Of a stretch of 64,000 nucleotides of DNA, positions 51,460 to 60,794 are shown piece after piece. Source of the DNA: Clostridia bacterium (GTDB lineage: Bacteria; Bacillota; Clostridia; Christensenellales; Borkfalkiaceae); the NCBI GenBank assembly GCA_017399185.1, contig JAFQEA010000016.1:329379-393378 (forward strand), in the 5' to 3' direction. A program made the translations under genes and the position numbers. The stretch's first letter is position 1. The number at the start of each line of letters is the position of its first letter. The notes below the pieces were generated by a model. That model saw only the letters and a list, made by a program, of their open reading frames with translations, was not told the origin of the DNA and searched no databases.

Positions 51460-54400
51460 TTAACCTGTTGTTGTTCGACCGTTTGGATATCTTACGTAAT
51501 AGCCGGAAATATTAGTAGCAATCCAAACCGCATTGGTACTGTACCAACCTGTACCAGAGCTTGTACCGCCATTCCACGTATACGTACCGTCGTAAATATA
51601 AACGTTTCTTTGACCTTTATCACTAGATATATTAGTACTGTTTACACCGATAGCACAACCGCTACCTATTATTCTAATACCGTCACCTACAGTTGGTTCT
51701 GAAGATGAGCTACTTGCCTTGCCTAAATATAAGTTACTGTAGTCGAATACGGTAACGCCGTCCTTTCCGCTTATCAAGCTTGCAAATTCCGTTGAATAAG
51801 TGTTTCCGTTACGCGTGCCGGTTACAAATGCGTTTACAACCGAATTCTTTTGTCCACGTAAAATCATACCGCCGTTTGCGCCGTTGAAATTACCTGCTGT
51901 AACATACACGGTTCCGCCGTGCGTTACTTTTAAGCCTGAATGTGAAAACACGCCGAAATGGTGCTCTGACACTGTGTTGTAACTTTGGCCATTTGGACCG
52001 TCATCTATAGATGGGTTATCGACGTATTTACCGTAATAAGTACCGCCTGTAATATTTACAACGGTAGTAGATGAACCGCGAACCCATACGCCGTTACCGT
52101 TTTCAGCAGTGTAAATACCGCCGTAAATAGTAGCGTTACCATCCGTAATATAAACAGCGTCACCGCCGTTTGTTGATAAACAATAACTCCACTGTTCAAC
52201 GTAACCGTTAAGGTAGTTGGTTTGTAAAACACCTTGCGTCGTAATTGTAATATCATTTTGATTCATACCTTCGTAACCAAACGTAGCAGAGCCACCGGCT
52301 ACTTTTAGGCCACCGCCTTGTACGGCAATGATTGAAGCTTTGTTTATAGTCGCGTTACCACCGTTTACACGAATAGCGTAACTACGCGCAGTTATTAAGT
52401 TTTCATCCGTAGTCATGCTTAATGCCGTACCTTTAGCTACGGTTGTGTTCATTAACCCCGTATGCGTTAGTTTTATATCACCGTCAGACGTGAAGTTACC
52501 ACCGCTAACGTAAATACCGTCATAGTTATCATAAGCAGCGTCAGTACTTTCGTTTATAGTTGGTAGGGTAATATTAAACAAGTTAGTTGTATTATTACTC
52601 CGTGTTGTATAAGACGTAATAACGTAATTGCAACTTGAATCAAAGCTAACACTGCCATCCTTTACCACAACGGATGAAGCTTTACGGGTTAAAATTTGGT
52701 TTTGAACAGAAGCACCGCCCTTAATATCCAACGAACCACCGTCAACCAAAACACCTATCTCATAGCAACGTACGTTAGTATTTGTTAAGGTTATTTTGTT
52801 AGCGTTATTCGTTGAAGCAAGAAATACACCAACGCTTGCACGATAAGTGCCGGCAGCTTTGTCACCAGCATTATAACCAACGTCAATAGTCGCACCGGTT
52901 ACGTTGACACCGATATTACCCGAAGAAAAAGCGTAAATACCGTAGCAAGACTGGTTGCTGTCGAGCGTAATATCACCGCCGGAAATATCAACAAGACCTG
53001 CGGTTGAATAAATACCGTGGGACGTTGCGCCGCTTAACTGATAGGAATAGTTGGTTGAAACAACAGAGCCACCCGTGGAAACGTGTATACCCTTACCGCT
53101 GTTGCCCTCAATAGAAATCAGCGTTGCCGTGTTGGCAGTTACGTTAACGCGACCGTTTTCAGAGAAAATACCCGTTTGGTTTTCACCGTTAGTCATGCTG
53201 ATTGAAATATCGTTTACGTTGAACTTATTGTTTGAGCCGCCGTCGTTAATATAGGAGCGAATACCGTAAGAGTTATCACCTGTAATTTCCATAGTACCGT
53301 CGCGCGCGTCGATTGAAACTGCATCGACCTCGGCGTCGATACCGATAGAATTATTACCCGTTAAGAAGTATGAATAATTAGTTGATGCCACCGAGCCGCC
53401 GTCAAGAACGTAAATGCCCTTGCCGTTTGCGCCCGAGGTTGAAATGCTTACAGGCGTGCCTGCGCTTACGGTTACCTTACCGTTTGCAGAATAAATACCT
53501 GTCTGGTTAGTACCGCCGTGCATACTGATTGGCAAATCGGTTACGGTGAAGTTAGTTGTACCCGTGATAGAAGATTTAATACCGTAGGTTAACGAGCCGC
53601 CTACCGACATTGCACCGTTCACAACGTTAATACCCGTTGCGTCAGAATCGGCTAAAATACCGATTGAACCGTCACCCGATAAGGTGTATGAATAGTTGGT
53701 TGAATCAACCGAGCCGCCTGCAGTAACGTAAATACCCTTGCCGTTAGTGCCCGAGGTTGAAATAGTTCTGCTTGAGCTTGTGCTGACCGTAACCTTACCG
53801 TTTGCAGAGTAAATACCCGTCTGATTTGTTCCACCGCCCGTCATTAAGATAGAAACGTCGGTTACAGTAAAGCTATCGGTACCGGTGATTGAAGAGCGTA
53901 TGCCGTAGCTTTGCGCGCCCTCAATAGTCATATCTCCGTTTTTAACGTTGATAGCCGTCGCGGTGGATTCGGCTAAAATACCGATTGAACCGTCACCCGA
54001 TAAGGTGTAAGAATAATTAATTGAGTTAACCGAGCCATTATCCAGCACGTGTATACCCTTGCCGTTAGCACCCGTTACGCTGATGCCGTTTCCCACGTCG
54101 GACGAAATGTTAACCCTGCCTTTTGCCGAGTAAATACCTGTTGAATTTGCACCGTCTATATCAAAGGAGCTGTTATTTATAACAAAGTCGGTATCGCTGT
54201 TAATTGATGAGTGAATGCCGTAAGAGTTAGTACCCGTGATAATACAGTCGCCGTTTATAACGTTAAGCCTGCCGTCAAGCATCTTTATACCGGTGCTGTA
54301 ATTACCCGTCATATTGTAAGTCGTGTTGATGGAATCAAGCTGCCCCGCCTGCATATAAATTGCGTGAGCGTTTACGCTAGCGCCCCCATCGTTACGGATA

Positions 54401-55893
54401 ACGCTACAGCTTGCATCCTGCAGCTTAAGCGTACCTTGTTTCATATAAATAGCTGACATTTCGGAATTATCCGTCGTAACACGGCCGTTTGTGATACGCT
54501 TGGTGAAGTTACCGCCCAGAATGGAAAGCTCACCGCCGTGCATACTGATAATACCGTTGTTGGAAGAATAAAGCTCACCCGTACCAATGGTAACGGTTGC
54601 GTTGCCGCCGTTTAAAATGCAGTAACTCTCGCCCTGTCGCGCCAGGTTGCCGACGAAATCTTCAGTACCCGTATGGCTTGACCATTTGAAATTATTAAAG
54701 TAACCGTCATCAAAAGCAAGCTCGTCATTTTCCTTTTCGTTCACGCCGTTCTGTACGAACGTAGAAGCCGTAGGAATACGTGACGAGAATTTGCCCTTTT
54801 TGATAGAAATATTACCGCCCTGTGAGTTAACGCAAGCAGTTCTGTCTACGCCAAAATACGAATAGAAGCCGCCGTTCTGCACGTCCAGCGTACCGCTTTG
54901 CATCTGAATTGCCGCGTAATAATCTTTTGAATTCTGTATTGCGCCGGCCTGCTTAATTGTGTTTTCATAACCGTAAATAGTTATCTTAACGAAATCTTCC
55001 TCGTTGGCAACGGTTGCCGACTCGTAATTAAATTTATCGTTCGGATCAACGTAGTAGGTGTAATACCAATCGGCAGCGGCCTCGTTGTTAACATCGGAAG
55101 CCTTGTCCTCACTTGTTCTGTAATAGCAGTAGGTATCGGATTCAATAGTTAAGTCACCTTTAGTTACCGCCGTATCAAAATAAAGGTTGCCGTGTTCATA
55201 TTCAACGTTACCTATCTTTTCGGGATAAGATTTGATGATTGGCGCGTTGATAAGCACAGGCTCGGCAAAGCCCCGGTTACCGTCGGAAAGGTCAACCTTT
55301 TCGTAGAACATTACTTTTTGCGCGTTGTTTTCAACGATAGTTCTGTCCGTTATGCTGCTTGTATTATTGTTGAGTACCTGTGAGTTGTACGAATAATATT
55401 CGGAATATCTTGGGCCGCTTTCAAACGTACCCGTAACGACGGTAAGCGTACCGCCCGTTATATTGAATACCGAGCCTACGGGGTTATAAAGCCCGCCTGT
55501 TTGTTCTGTTGACGTATCAATTACGGTTAGCCTTACGCCCGGCTTGATGTTAAGTATAGGCTCGTAACCGTTACGCTGGATTTCAATGCCGTTAAGGTCA
55601 AGAATAAGGTCAGAGTTAAGCGTTTCGGCCTTTTGCGTAATGATAAGAGGGTTTTCGATATTCTGGTCAAGCTGAACGTAGGTGTAGCCCTGGTTGATTG
55701 CGGAGAATAATTCCTCCTGATTTTTAACAACGAAAACCGAGTTAACCGTGTAATCCAGGTGCTGTTCACCCTGGAACGGTGCGTTCTGCACGGTAACGTA
55801 TCTTGAAATAGTTAATGAAACGAAGGAAGTACTAATTAATATAAACGATAAAATAAACACAAGTATGCCCTTGAGTTTGCTTTTCTTTTGCAT
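51460..55893 (-). CDS. Exported beta-helix surface protein with tandem ~106-residue repeats
   Basis: A 1477-residue protein. The leader GILVFILSFILISTSFVSLT then ISRYVTVQ has the SRYV ending seen in other cluster B proteins. The body is a long right-handed beta-helix: many short turns such as LDVQNGGFYS, LSILGGNFTK, INVKNGDMTI. Residues about 600-940 hold three full and two partial tandem repeats of about 106 residues, each starting GKGI(H/Y)V and containing NYSY-L(S/T)G and NQTGIYSANGKVTVS; the DNA period is about 318-325 bases (52.99-54.4 kb). There is no LPXTG or membrane anchor at the C-terminus, so attachment must be indirect. Probably an adhesin or stalk protein. Confidence 0.75.
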   Translation of the reverse strand: MQKKSKLKGILVFILSFILISTSFVSLTISRYVTVQNAPFQGEQHLDYTVNSVFVVKNQEELFSAINQGYTYVQLDQNIENPLIITQKAETLNSDLILDLNGIEIQRNGYEPILNIKPGVRLTVIDTSTEQTGGLYNPVGSVFNITGGTLTVVTGTFESGPRYSEYYSYNSQVLNNNTSSITDRTIVENNAQKVMFYEKVDLSDGNRGFAEPVLINAPIIKSYPEKIGNVEYEHGNLYFDTAVTKGDLTIESDTYCYYRTSEDKASDVNNEAAADWYYTYYVDPNDKFNYESATVANEEDFVKITIYGYENTIKQAGAIQNSKDYYAAIQMQSGTLDVQNGGFYSYFGVDRTACVNSQGGNISIKKGKFSSRIPTASTFVQNGVNEKENDELAFDDGYFNNFKWSSHTGTEDFVGNLARQGESYCILNGGNATVTIGTGELYSSNNGIISMHGGELSILGGNFTKRITNGRVTTDNSEMSAIYMKQGTLKLQDASCSVIRNDGGASVNAHAIYMQAGQLDSINTTYNMTGNYSTGIKMLDGRLNVINGDCIITGTNSYGIHSSINSDTDFVINNSSFDIDGANSTGIYSAKGRVNISSDVGNGISVTGANGKGIHVLDNGSVNSINYSYTLSGDGSIGILAESTATAINVKNGDMTIEGAQSYGIRSSITGTDSFTVTDVSILMTGGGTNQTGIYSANGKVTVSTSSSRTISTSGTNGKGIYVTAGGSVDSTNYSYTLSGDGSIGILADSDATGINVVNGAMSVGGSLTYGIKSSITGTTNFTVTDLPISMHGGTNQTGIYSANGKVTVSAGTPVSISTSGANGKGIYVLDGGSVASTNYSYFLTGNNSIGIDAEVDAVSIDARDGTMEITGDNSYGIRSYINDGGSNNKFNVNDISISMTNGENQTGIFSENGRVNVTANTATLISIEGNSGKGIHVSTGGSVVSTNYSYQLSGATSHGIYSTAGLVDISGGDITLDSNQSCYGIYAFSSGNIGVNVTGATIDVGYNAGDKAAGTYRASVGVFLASTNNANKITLTNTNVRCYEIGVLVDGGSLDIKGGASVQNQILTRKASSVVVKDGSVSFDSSCNYVITSYTTRSNNTTNLFNITLPTINESTDAAYDNYDGIYVSGGNFTSDGDIKLTHTGLMNTTVAKGTALSMTTDENLITARSYAIRVNGGNATINKASIIAVQGGGLKVAGGSATFGYEGMNQNDITITTQGVLQTNYLNGYVEQWSYCLSTNGGDAVYITDGNATIYGGIYTAENGNGVWVRGSSTTVVNITGGTYYGKYVDNPSIDDGPNGQSYNTVSEHHFGVFSHSGLKVTHGGTVYVTAGNFNGANGGMILRGQKNSVVNAFVTGTRNGNTYSTEFASLISGKDGVTVFDYSNLYLGKASSSSSEPTVGDGIRIIGSGCAIGVNSTNISSDKGQRNVYIYDGTYTWNGGTSSGTGWYSTNAVWIATNISGYYVRYPNGRTTTG

Positions 55894-55955
55894 TCTTTAT
55901 ACCTCCTTGTTCTTATTTTTTATTACGCTACTGTATCTTATTATTTTTAATTGCG

Positions 55956-57902
55956 TTACTGTATCTGTTCAAATATTACGTTCACGTAGAACGGATAGTT
56001 TTTAGAGTAGCAGGATGACAAGTATACCTTTTGGATATTACCTTCAAACAAATTAAGTGGGTTTGACTGCGTGTAAACTATATCCTCGGGCTGACCCAGG
56101 GCGTTTATTACGGTCGTTCTTACGTCTTCGACCTCAACCTCCACCCTTGCGATATCGCGCGAAACATTTCTGATAATGTAATCATTAGTTTCCAGCTCGT
56201 ATACCACTGTGCCGTTTGCGTTATTGTAATTTTCCGTTTCGCTGATCCAAGGCTGAACGGTAAGGTTTGGCTCGTGCAGGGTATCTGCGGTGCTTTTCCA
56301 ATTTCCGTTATTTCTTTCCTGTAAAACCAGGCCATCTTCCTCGATATCTATAATTTTAGTAACTGTTTTAGTACCGCTTGCGTTATCCTGTACGGTGTAT
56401 CTTAAAAGTTCCGTGCTGGTTATGTCAAAAACAATGTCGCTATGCTTTTGGGCAGCGTTCTCAACAACGCTTCTTACAACGTAGTCCTGCGTTGAATTAA
56501 GCTCGGTCTTTAACATGCCCTGGGTTAACTTAAGCTCGGTCTTGGTTATGATTTCGCCGTACTTAACCTTAAGCCTGTAATATTTTGTATCCGCGACGTT
56601 TGGCATTGACGGCTCATTGGGGGAAGTTTCAGTACCTATACCGATTAACTGCCACACGTAATTGTTATTTTTGCCCGTACGCTTTAAGTAAAGATAATAC
56701 CCGTCGATATACTCTCTGTCCTCGTGACTGAAAGAACCTGATTCCAGATAACTCGTGGTGGAAACATCCTCAAACTTACCCGTTTCCCCAACCGTGTAAT
56801 ACTTGGGGTTACCGACCAAGTTTTCGTCGTGCTCAACGATAATATGCTCGTCAAAGTGATTCTTTTTTTGATAAGGCGTTTTATCTGCCGCGTCAAATGC
56901 GGCTGCGTCGGTGTAATACTCGTCAAAGGAACCCTCTTTTACCGTTTGCATCTCGTATTTTATCGATTCACCGGGTTGACTTGCACCGTAAATTGAGGTT
57001 ACGGGCAGATATTGCCCATCCTGCAGGGAAACAAAGTAACCTGCCAGGTGGTCGTCCTCCAGGGTGTCGGTAGGGGACAGCTTGATGCTGTGCTTAACCG
57101 TGGTCTTTTGCCCCGCAGGTAAAACCATATTACTCATTGAAATGGTTATCCTGTAAAACGGAATAACTCTTGTGAATTGTACCTGCAACGGCGGGGTAAG
57201 CTTACCGCCCTCCGCATCAACGGTAGGGTTGCTTTCGCTCGTGATGCCTGACGTATCCCACGTTCTGAAGTGTAAAAGTTGGTGGGTTGATTGCTCGTAT
57301 TCCTCAAGCTTAATGATAACCTTGACGGCTTCGTCGTGAATATGCCCGTCAAAGATTGCAGTATAGTTATTGCCACTTTTTGCCGTTTCAAAGGTTAAGT
57401 CGTGGTGGTAGGTTGAGTTGTAATCGGCACTCGTGGCCGTCTGGAAAATGTGGCCGTGATCTGCTGCGTGTATAAGATCGATTAAAACAACCTGTGGCAG
57501 CATTGGCTTATCATCTTGATTGAAAAGCTGTATTGCAAGTTTTTTTACAAAGTTAACGGGGGCTGAAAAGGTCAGGTTGTATTTCATTTTTACCTCTGAT
57601 ACCTTTTCGACGCCGCCAACTACGTTAAAGTTGTTTACGGAAAAATTAATTGAACGCAAAGCGTTCATCGCGATTTTATCATCCCCGGCAGTACCGCCCC
57701 AAAAGGCCGTATTGGTAAAGGACAAGGCGCTTACGTCGTCAATATTGGCGGTGCAAATAAAGCTACCTGCGCCTGCGCCCTTATCATAGTTAACGCCGCT
57801 TGTGTATCGCGCAAAGGAAATGCTGCCCGTCACAAGCACCGCCACCGCCATAAATAGTGAAAGGCACGCTATTAAGTTTTTCTTGATAAATTTAATTATC
57901 AT
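55956..57902 (-). CDS. Exported SipW-type protein of cluster B
   Basis: A 648-residue protein with the leader LIACLSLFMAVAVLVTGSIS then FARYTSGV, a SipW-type leader with a (F/Y)ARY core. The mature part is beta-rich with many charged residues and no known domain; repeated blocks such as NDYIIRNV and QDYVVRSVVENA suggest internal duplication of a small module near residues 480-600. It lies between the beta-helix protein (62-base gap) and a signal peptidase, so it is likely a substrate of that peptidase and part of the same surface assembly. Confidence 0.65.
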   Translation of the reverse strand: MIIKFIKKNLIACLSLFMAVAVLVTGSISFARYTSGVNYDKGAGAGSFICTANIDDVSALSFTNTAFWGGTAGDDKIAMNALRSINFSVNNFNVVGGVEKVSEVKMKYNLTFSAPVNFVKKLAIQLFNQDDKPMLPQVVLIDLIHAADHGHIFQTATSADYNSTYHHDLTFETAKSGNNYTAIFDGHIHDEAVKVIIKLEEYEQSTHQLLHFRTWDTSGITSESNPTVDAEGGKLTPPLQVQFTRVIPFYRITISMSNMVLPAGQKTTVKHSIKLSPTDTLEDDHLAGYFVSLQDGQYLPVTSIYGASQPGESIKYEMQTVKEGSFDEYYTDAAAFDAADKTPYQKKNHFDEHIIVEHDENLVGNPKYYTVGETGKFEDVSTTSYLESGSFSHEDREYIDGYYLYLKRTGKNNNYVWQLIGIGTETSPNEPSMPNVADTKYYRLKVKYGEIITKTELKLTQGMLKTELNSTQDYVVRSVVENAAQKHSDIVFDITSTELLRYTVQDNASGTKTVTKIIDIEEDGLVLQERNNGNWKSTADTLHEPNLTVQPWISETENYNNANGTVVYELETNDYIIRNVSRDIARVEVEVEDVRTTVINALGQPEDIVYTQSNPLNLFEGNIQKVYLSSCYSKNYPFYVNVIFEQIQ

Positions 57903-58013
57903 TGATAGTTACCTCACGCTCTATAGTGGTTTGCCGCCCGTAAAAGGGGCTTTAAAAGGGCACAATAAGCCCAAAGGTGTTTCAATATCTGATAGTCAAA
58001 AATGGCTTAATAA

Positions 58014-58043
58014 TGCCGATAATCGGCTTATAGCCAACTTTTT
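58014..58043 (-). repeat. Short interspersed repeat, copy 12 (inverted)
   Basis: GCCGATAATCGGCTTATAGC followed by CAACTTTTTT. Confidence 0.65.
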
Positions 58044-58167
58044 TTGTCTTTTTGTTGTAAATATATTGCTTGCCGGCTTATTAAGGTGTAAAAAGCAGGC
58101 GATTTTAATGCGCTTAAAACGCATATTCTGTCTCAATTCATTTTAAGGGCGTATTTTATGCCGTGGC

Positions 58168-58878
58168 TTACGCGTCATCGTCCTTTTTTTGTGGTTTTTG
58201 ATCAGTGTTTTTATCTTTATCGCAATTACTTGCGTTACTTTCAGTTTGAGTTTGATTTTCAGCTTTTGCGCTGTCTTCAGCGGTGTTGCCGTCGCTGTTA
58301 GCGGCTTCATCGGTTTTTGCAGGGGTGGTGTTGGTTGCTTGCTCGGGTGCGGTGTTGGCTTTAATTAAAAGAGTACCAATACCGATAATTGCAAGCAGGC
58401 TTACAACAAACAGCCAGCCTTCCATACGTAGCCAGTTAACAAAGTGGCCTGCGTTAGGGATAACCTTGACAACTTCACCAACAATCATATCTTTGGTGAT
58501 TTGGGTTGTGTCTTCGGTGTTGTTTGCGTCCCCCTTGGTGATATACGTCCCGTCGGGGTTGATTTTCCAGATACGGTGCGTTGTCGGCACTTTGTCACCT
58601 GGGATAATGTAAGTTACTATATCGTGCAGTTTATAGTCGTTTGTCTTTTTAATAACGATTACGTCACCAACGTCAATCGTGCCTTGCATGCTACCTGTGA
58701 CAACAGTCAAGGTCGCACACCCCCACGCCTTTGGTACGGGGGATTTAACAATAAACTTATCAATGCCAAGCCAAACAAGGGTTACAGCAACAAAGCCAAA
58801 TACTGCAAGCAGTATGCCCCAGGCAACCTTTTTTATAATATCTATTGTTTTTTCTTTTTTTGTTTTAGCTTGTTCCAT
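58168..58878 (-). CDS. SipW-type signal peptidase, cluster B copy 1
   Basis: A 236-residue ER-type signal peptidase. One N-terminal helix (ILLAVFGFVAVTLVWLGI) is followed by the catalytic Ser in TLTVVTGSMQGTIDVGDVIV, the His in TTHRIWKI, and the Asp in YITKGDANN. A second helix (LFVVSLLAIIGIGTLLI) precedes a polar, acidic, Ala/Thr/Asn-rich tail of about 60 residues. The family cleaves TasA/camelysin-like proteins. It lies directly downstream of the 59001 TasA-like gene. Confidence 0.88.
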   Translation of the reverse strand: MEQAKTKKEKTIDIIKKVAWGILLAVFGFVAVTLVWLGIDKFIVKSPVPKAWGCATLTVVTGSMQGTIDVGDVIVIKKTNDYKLHDIVTYIIPGDKVPTTHRIWKINPDGTYITKGDANNTEDTTQITKDMIVGEVVKVIPNAGHFVNWLRMEGWLFVVSLLAIIGIGTLLIKANTAPEQATNTTPAKTDEAANSDGNTAEDSAKAENQTQTESNASNCDKDKNTDQKPQKKDDDA

Positions 58879-58890
58879 AATATACCTTTA

Positions 58891-58912
58891 ACCGCCCTAT
58901 AGGCAGGTTTTT
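58891..58912 (-). repeat. Possible interspersed repeat, copy 13 (divergent)
   Basis: ACCGCCCTATAGGCAGGTTTTTT keeps the CCTATA core in inverted orientation but differs elsewhere. Confidence 0.35.
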
Positions 58913-58929
58913 TGTGTTTTTAAGGCCCT

Positions 58930-58957
58930 GTCCCCCTGCCCATATAGGCAAGGGGAC
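58930..58957 (-). promoter_or_regulatory. GC-rich hairpin after a TasA-like gene
   Basis: GTCCCC pairs with GGGGAC, with GCC/GGC inside. No T-run follows on the minus strand, so an RNA stabiliser or partial attenuator before the peptidase gene is likelier than a full terminator. Confidence 0.55.
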
Positions 58958-59000
58958 TTGCCTTATTAGTTTTTAGTTAACTAAACTGAATTAAGTTTAA

Positions 59001-59744
59001 TTATTGGATTTGTTGGATAGTTGCTGATAAAGTAAAACTGAAAGAAGGCTTAATATCTGTGTATGTATTGCCAGTTGCTGTATTTACATTAGTAAGGTTT
59101 GCTTCCTTTGCATACATACCGATTGCTGTATCGTGCTTATTGTTAGCGGCAATTGCAGCAGCATCTGCGCCTGTTTCCAAAGCCCAAGCCCAAGAAAGTG
59201 TATATACTGTATCGCAAGCTGTGTTTGCTGCAATTACAGCGCTTTCACTTGTCATTGCGTCTGCGATATCAGAAAGATCTTCGCTAGCGTTTACAAGTGT
59301 TTGTGCTTCTGCAGAACCAACTTGTTTAGTGAGCGTCCACTTAACAGGTTTATAAGTAGTTCCGCCCGTTGTTGCAGAAATTTCTGTATAGCCTCCTGCG
59401 ATTGAAAGTGATAATTGTGCTCTAACTTCGGCAGTACCTGAAACAGTGATTGTCATGCTACCTGTTGTACCAGGTGCAACGGTAATGTTTGCCGCTTTAA
59501 CAGCAACACCAGTACCTGCTGCTTGAGGCGTAGCTAAACCAGTGCCGGAGTAGTCACTGCTTAAAAAATTGCTTGTATTAGCGCTTAATGCAAGACCCCA
59601 TTTAGCTGCGGTTGCTTGTTGTGGATCTAAATCTGAACTTACAATGTATCTTGAATAGGTGATTGTACCCATTGCTGCAACAAGTGCAACCATAAGTACA
59701 ACGGCAACTACCATAAATAATTTTTTATTTTTTGTTTTATTCAT
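59001..59744 (-). CDS. TasA/camelysin-like fibre subunit, cluster B copy 1
   Basis: A 247-residue exported protein with AAGGAG before its start. The leader VVAVVLMVALVAAMGTITYS then RYIVSSDLD, followed by ATAAKWGLAL, is close to that of the 60795 protein (TTFAKYVTSG, ARVAKWGVQL). The mature part is beta-rich, Ala/Thr-rich and without cysteine: ITVAPGTTGSMTITVSGTAE matches VVAPGTVEGVAARFSITGTP of the other copy. This fits TasA-type proteins that polymerise into biofilm fibres. It lies directly between its neighbours: an anchored protein upstream and a SipW-type peptidase downstream. Confidence 0.8.
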   Translation of the reverse strand: MNKTKNKKLFMVVAVVLMVALVAAMGTITYSRYIVSSDLDPQQATAAKWGLALSANTSNFLSSDYSGTGLATPQAAGTGVAVKAANITVAPGTTGSMTITVSGTAEVRAQLSLSIAGGYTEISATTGGTTYKPVKWTLTKQVGSAEAQTLVNASEDLSDIADAMTSESAVIAANTACDTVYTLSWAWALETGADAAAIAANNKHDTAIGMYAKEANLTNVNTATGNTYTDIKPSFSFTLSATIQQIQ

Positions 59745-59775
59745 AATAAAACTCCTTATTTTTTTGTGTCACGTT

Positions 59776-60651
59776 TTACCACTTACGTAGGCGTTTATTT
59801 AAAAGCCATGCAATAAAGAATACCAGTATTGCAATGCAGATAAATAACAGCATTAACCAAAAGTATCTTATCGTTCCGCCGTGTTCAACGGGCTTGCCGT
59901 CTTCAGCTTCAACCACGATACCGCCTTGTGCGGTTGGTTCAAAATGTTCCTCGGCGTAAGTTTCAATACCAAGCGTGATTTTCGCGCCGCCGCTAGCTGA
60001 CATATTGCCAAGCATTGTGTCAAGCGCGTCATCACCGCCCTCAAAAGCCCAGATAAGCTCTAAAGTAAAGCCTTCGTATGAGCTTGCACCCAAAACGCTT
60101 ACGTGCTTTGTTACCTTTGCGGTGCTTATATCAACCCACTCGGATTCACCGCCGATAAGGTACTTACCGCTGTCGGTTTTAAGCCTTACCTTTAAGGGGA
60201 ATGCAAAGTCGTTTTTAACTTGACCTGCGCTTTCAAACAAAAAGTCAATATCCGTTTCATACGTTACTGCGATATTACCCTTGTTGTAAGCTATAAAGTA
60301 GTACTGCATCTGTGTGCCGGGGGCAATTAAGCTGTCGCCTTCTTTTGATAAAACCGTAACTACTTGTTGATCATTTTCATAATAAGATTTGAAAATATCA
60401 ACATCCAAACCGCTCTTCCAGCTGCCTTTTTCGTCGCCGAACTCAACCGAAGGCGATTTGCCTACCACAAACACGATGTCCGTGCCTTCGGGCAGGTAGT
60501 TTTCTACGCGGAGTGCAAGTATGCCCAGCGTCATTAATAATAATATGAATACGATAACGACCAAAAGCATGATATAAACCCAATGCCGTCTTTCGTTTGC
60601 GGCTTTGCCGTTTTCCTGCTTATTAAAGCCGTTTTGCGCCGGTTCTGACAT
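59776..60651 (-). CDS. Two-helix membrane protein with an extracellular beta domain, cluster B
   Basis: A 291-residue protein with helices at both ends (WVYIMLLVVIVFILLLMTLG and FWLMLLFICIAILVFFIAWL) and a positively charged end (NKRLRKW). Between them lies an extracellular beta-rich domain with MQYYFIAYNKGNIAVTYETD, similar in style to the TasA-family beta sandwich. It has no SipW-type leader. Its place between two TasA-like genes suggests a membrane anchor or assembly base for the fibre, in the role TapA plays in Bacillus; that is inference from position, not homology. Confidence 0.6.
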   Translation of the reverse strand: MSEPAQNGFNKQENGKAANERRHWVYIMLLVVIVFILLLMTLGILALRVENYLPEGTDIVFVVGKSPSVEFGDEKGSWKSGLDVDIFKSYYENDQQVVTVLSKEGDSLIAPGTQMQYYFIAYNKGNIAVTYETDIDFLFESAGQVKNDFAFPLKVRLKTDSGKYLIGGESEWVDISTAKVTKHVSVLGASSYEGFTLELIWAFEGGDDALDTMLGNMSASGGAKITLGIETYAEEHFEPTAQGGIVVEAEDGKPVEHGGTIRYFWLMLLFICIAILVFFIAWLLNKRLRKW

Positions 60652-60733
60652 ATTTATTGCACCTCCTTTTAAATTCTTTTTCTTTGCCCATACTCACTGC
60701 CACGTTGCTCGTTTGGGCGGTTTGTTTGCAGCT

Positions 60734-60752
60734 GGGGCAGGGGATCTGCCCC
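60734..60752 (-). promoter_or_regulatory. GC-rich hairpin after the second TasA-like gene
   Basis: GGGGCAG pairs with CTGCCCC around a five-base loop, without a T-run, 40 bases after the 60795 stop codon. Confidence 0.55.
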
Positions 60753-60794
60753 GCTTACCGCATTAATTTTGTAATTTAATTAATCTTTGATTAA

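Noticed and set aside
52990..54400. CRISPR-like regular repeats
   Set aside because: The period is about 320 bases, the repeats are in frame and encode beta-helix turns, and there are no short spacers.
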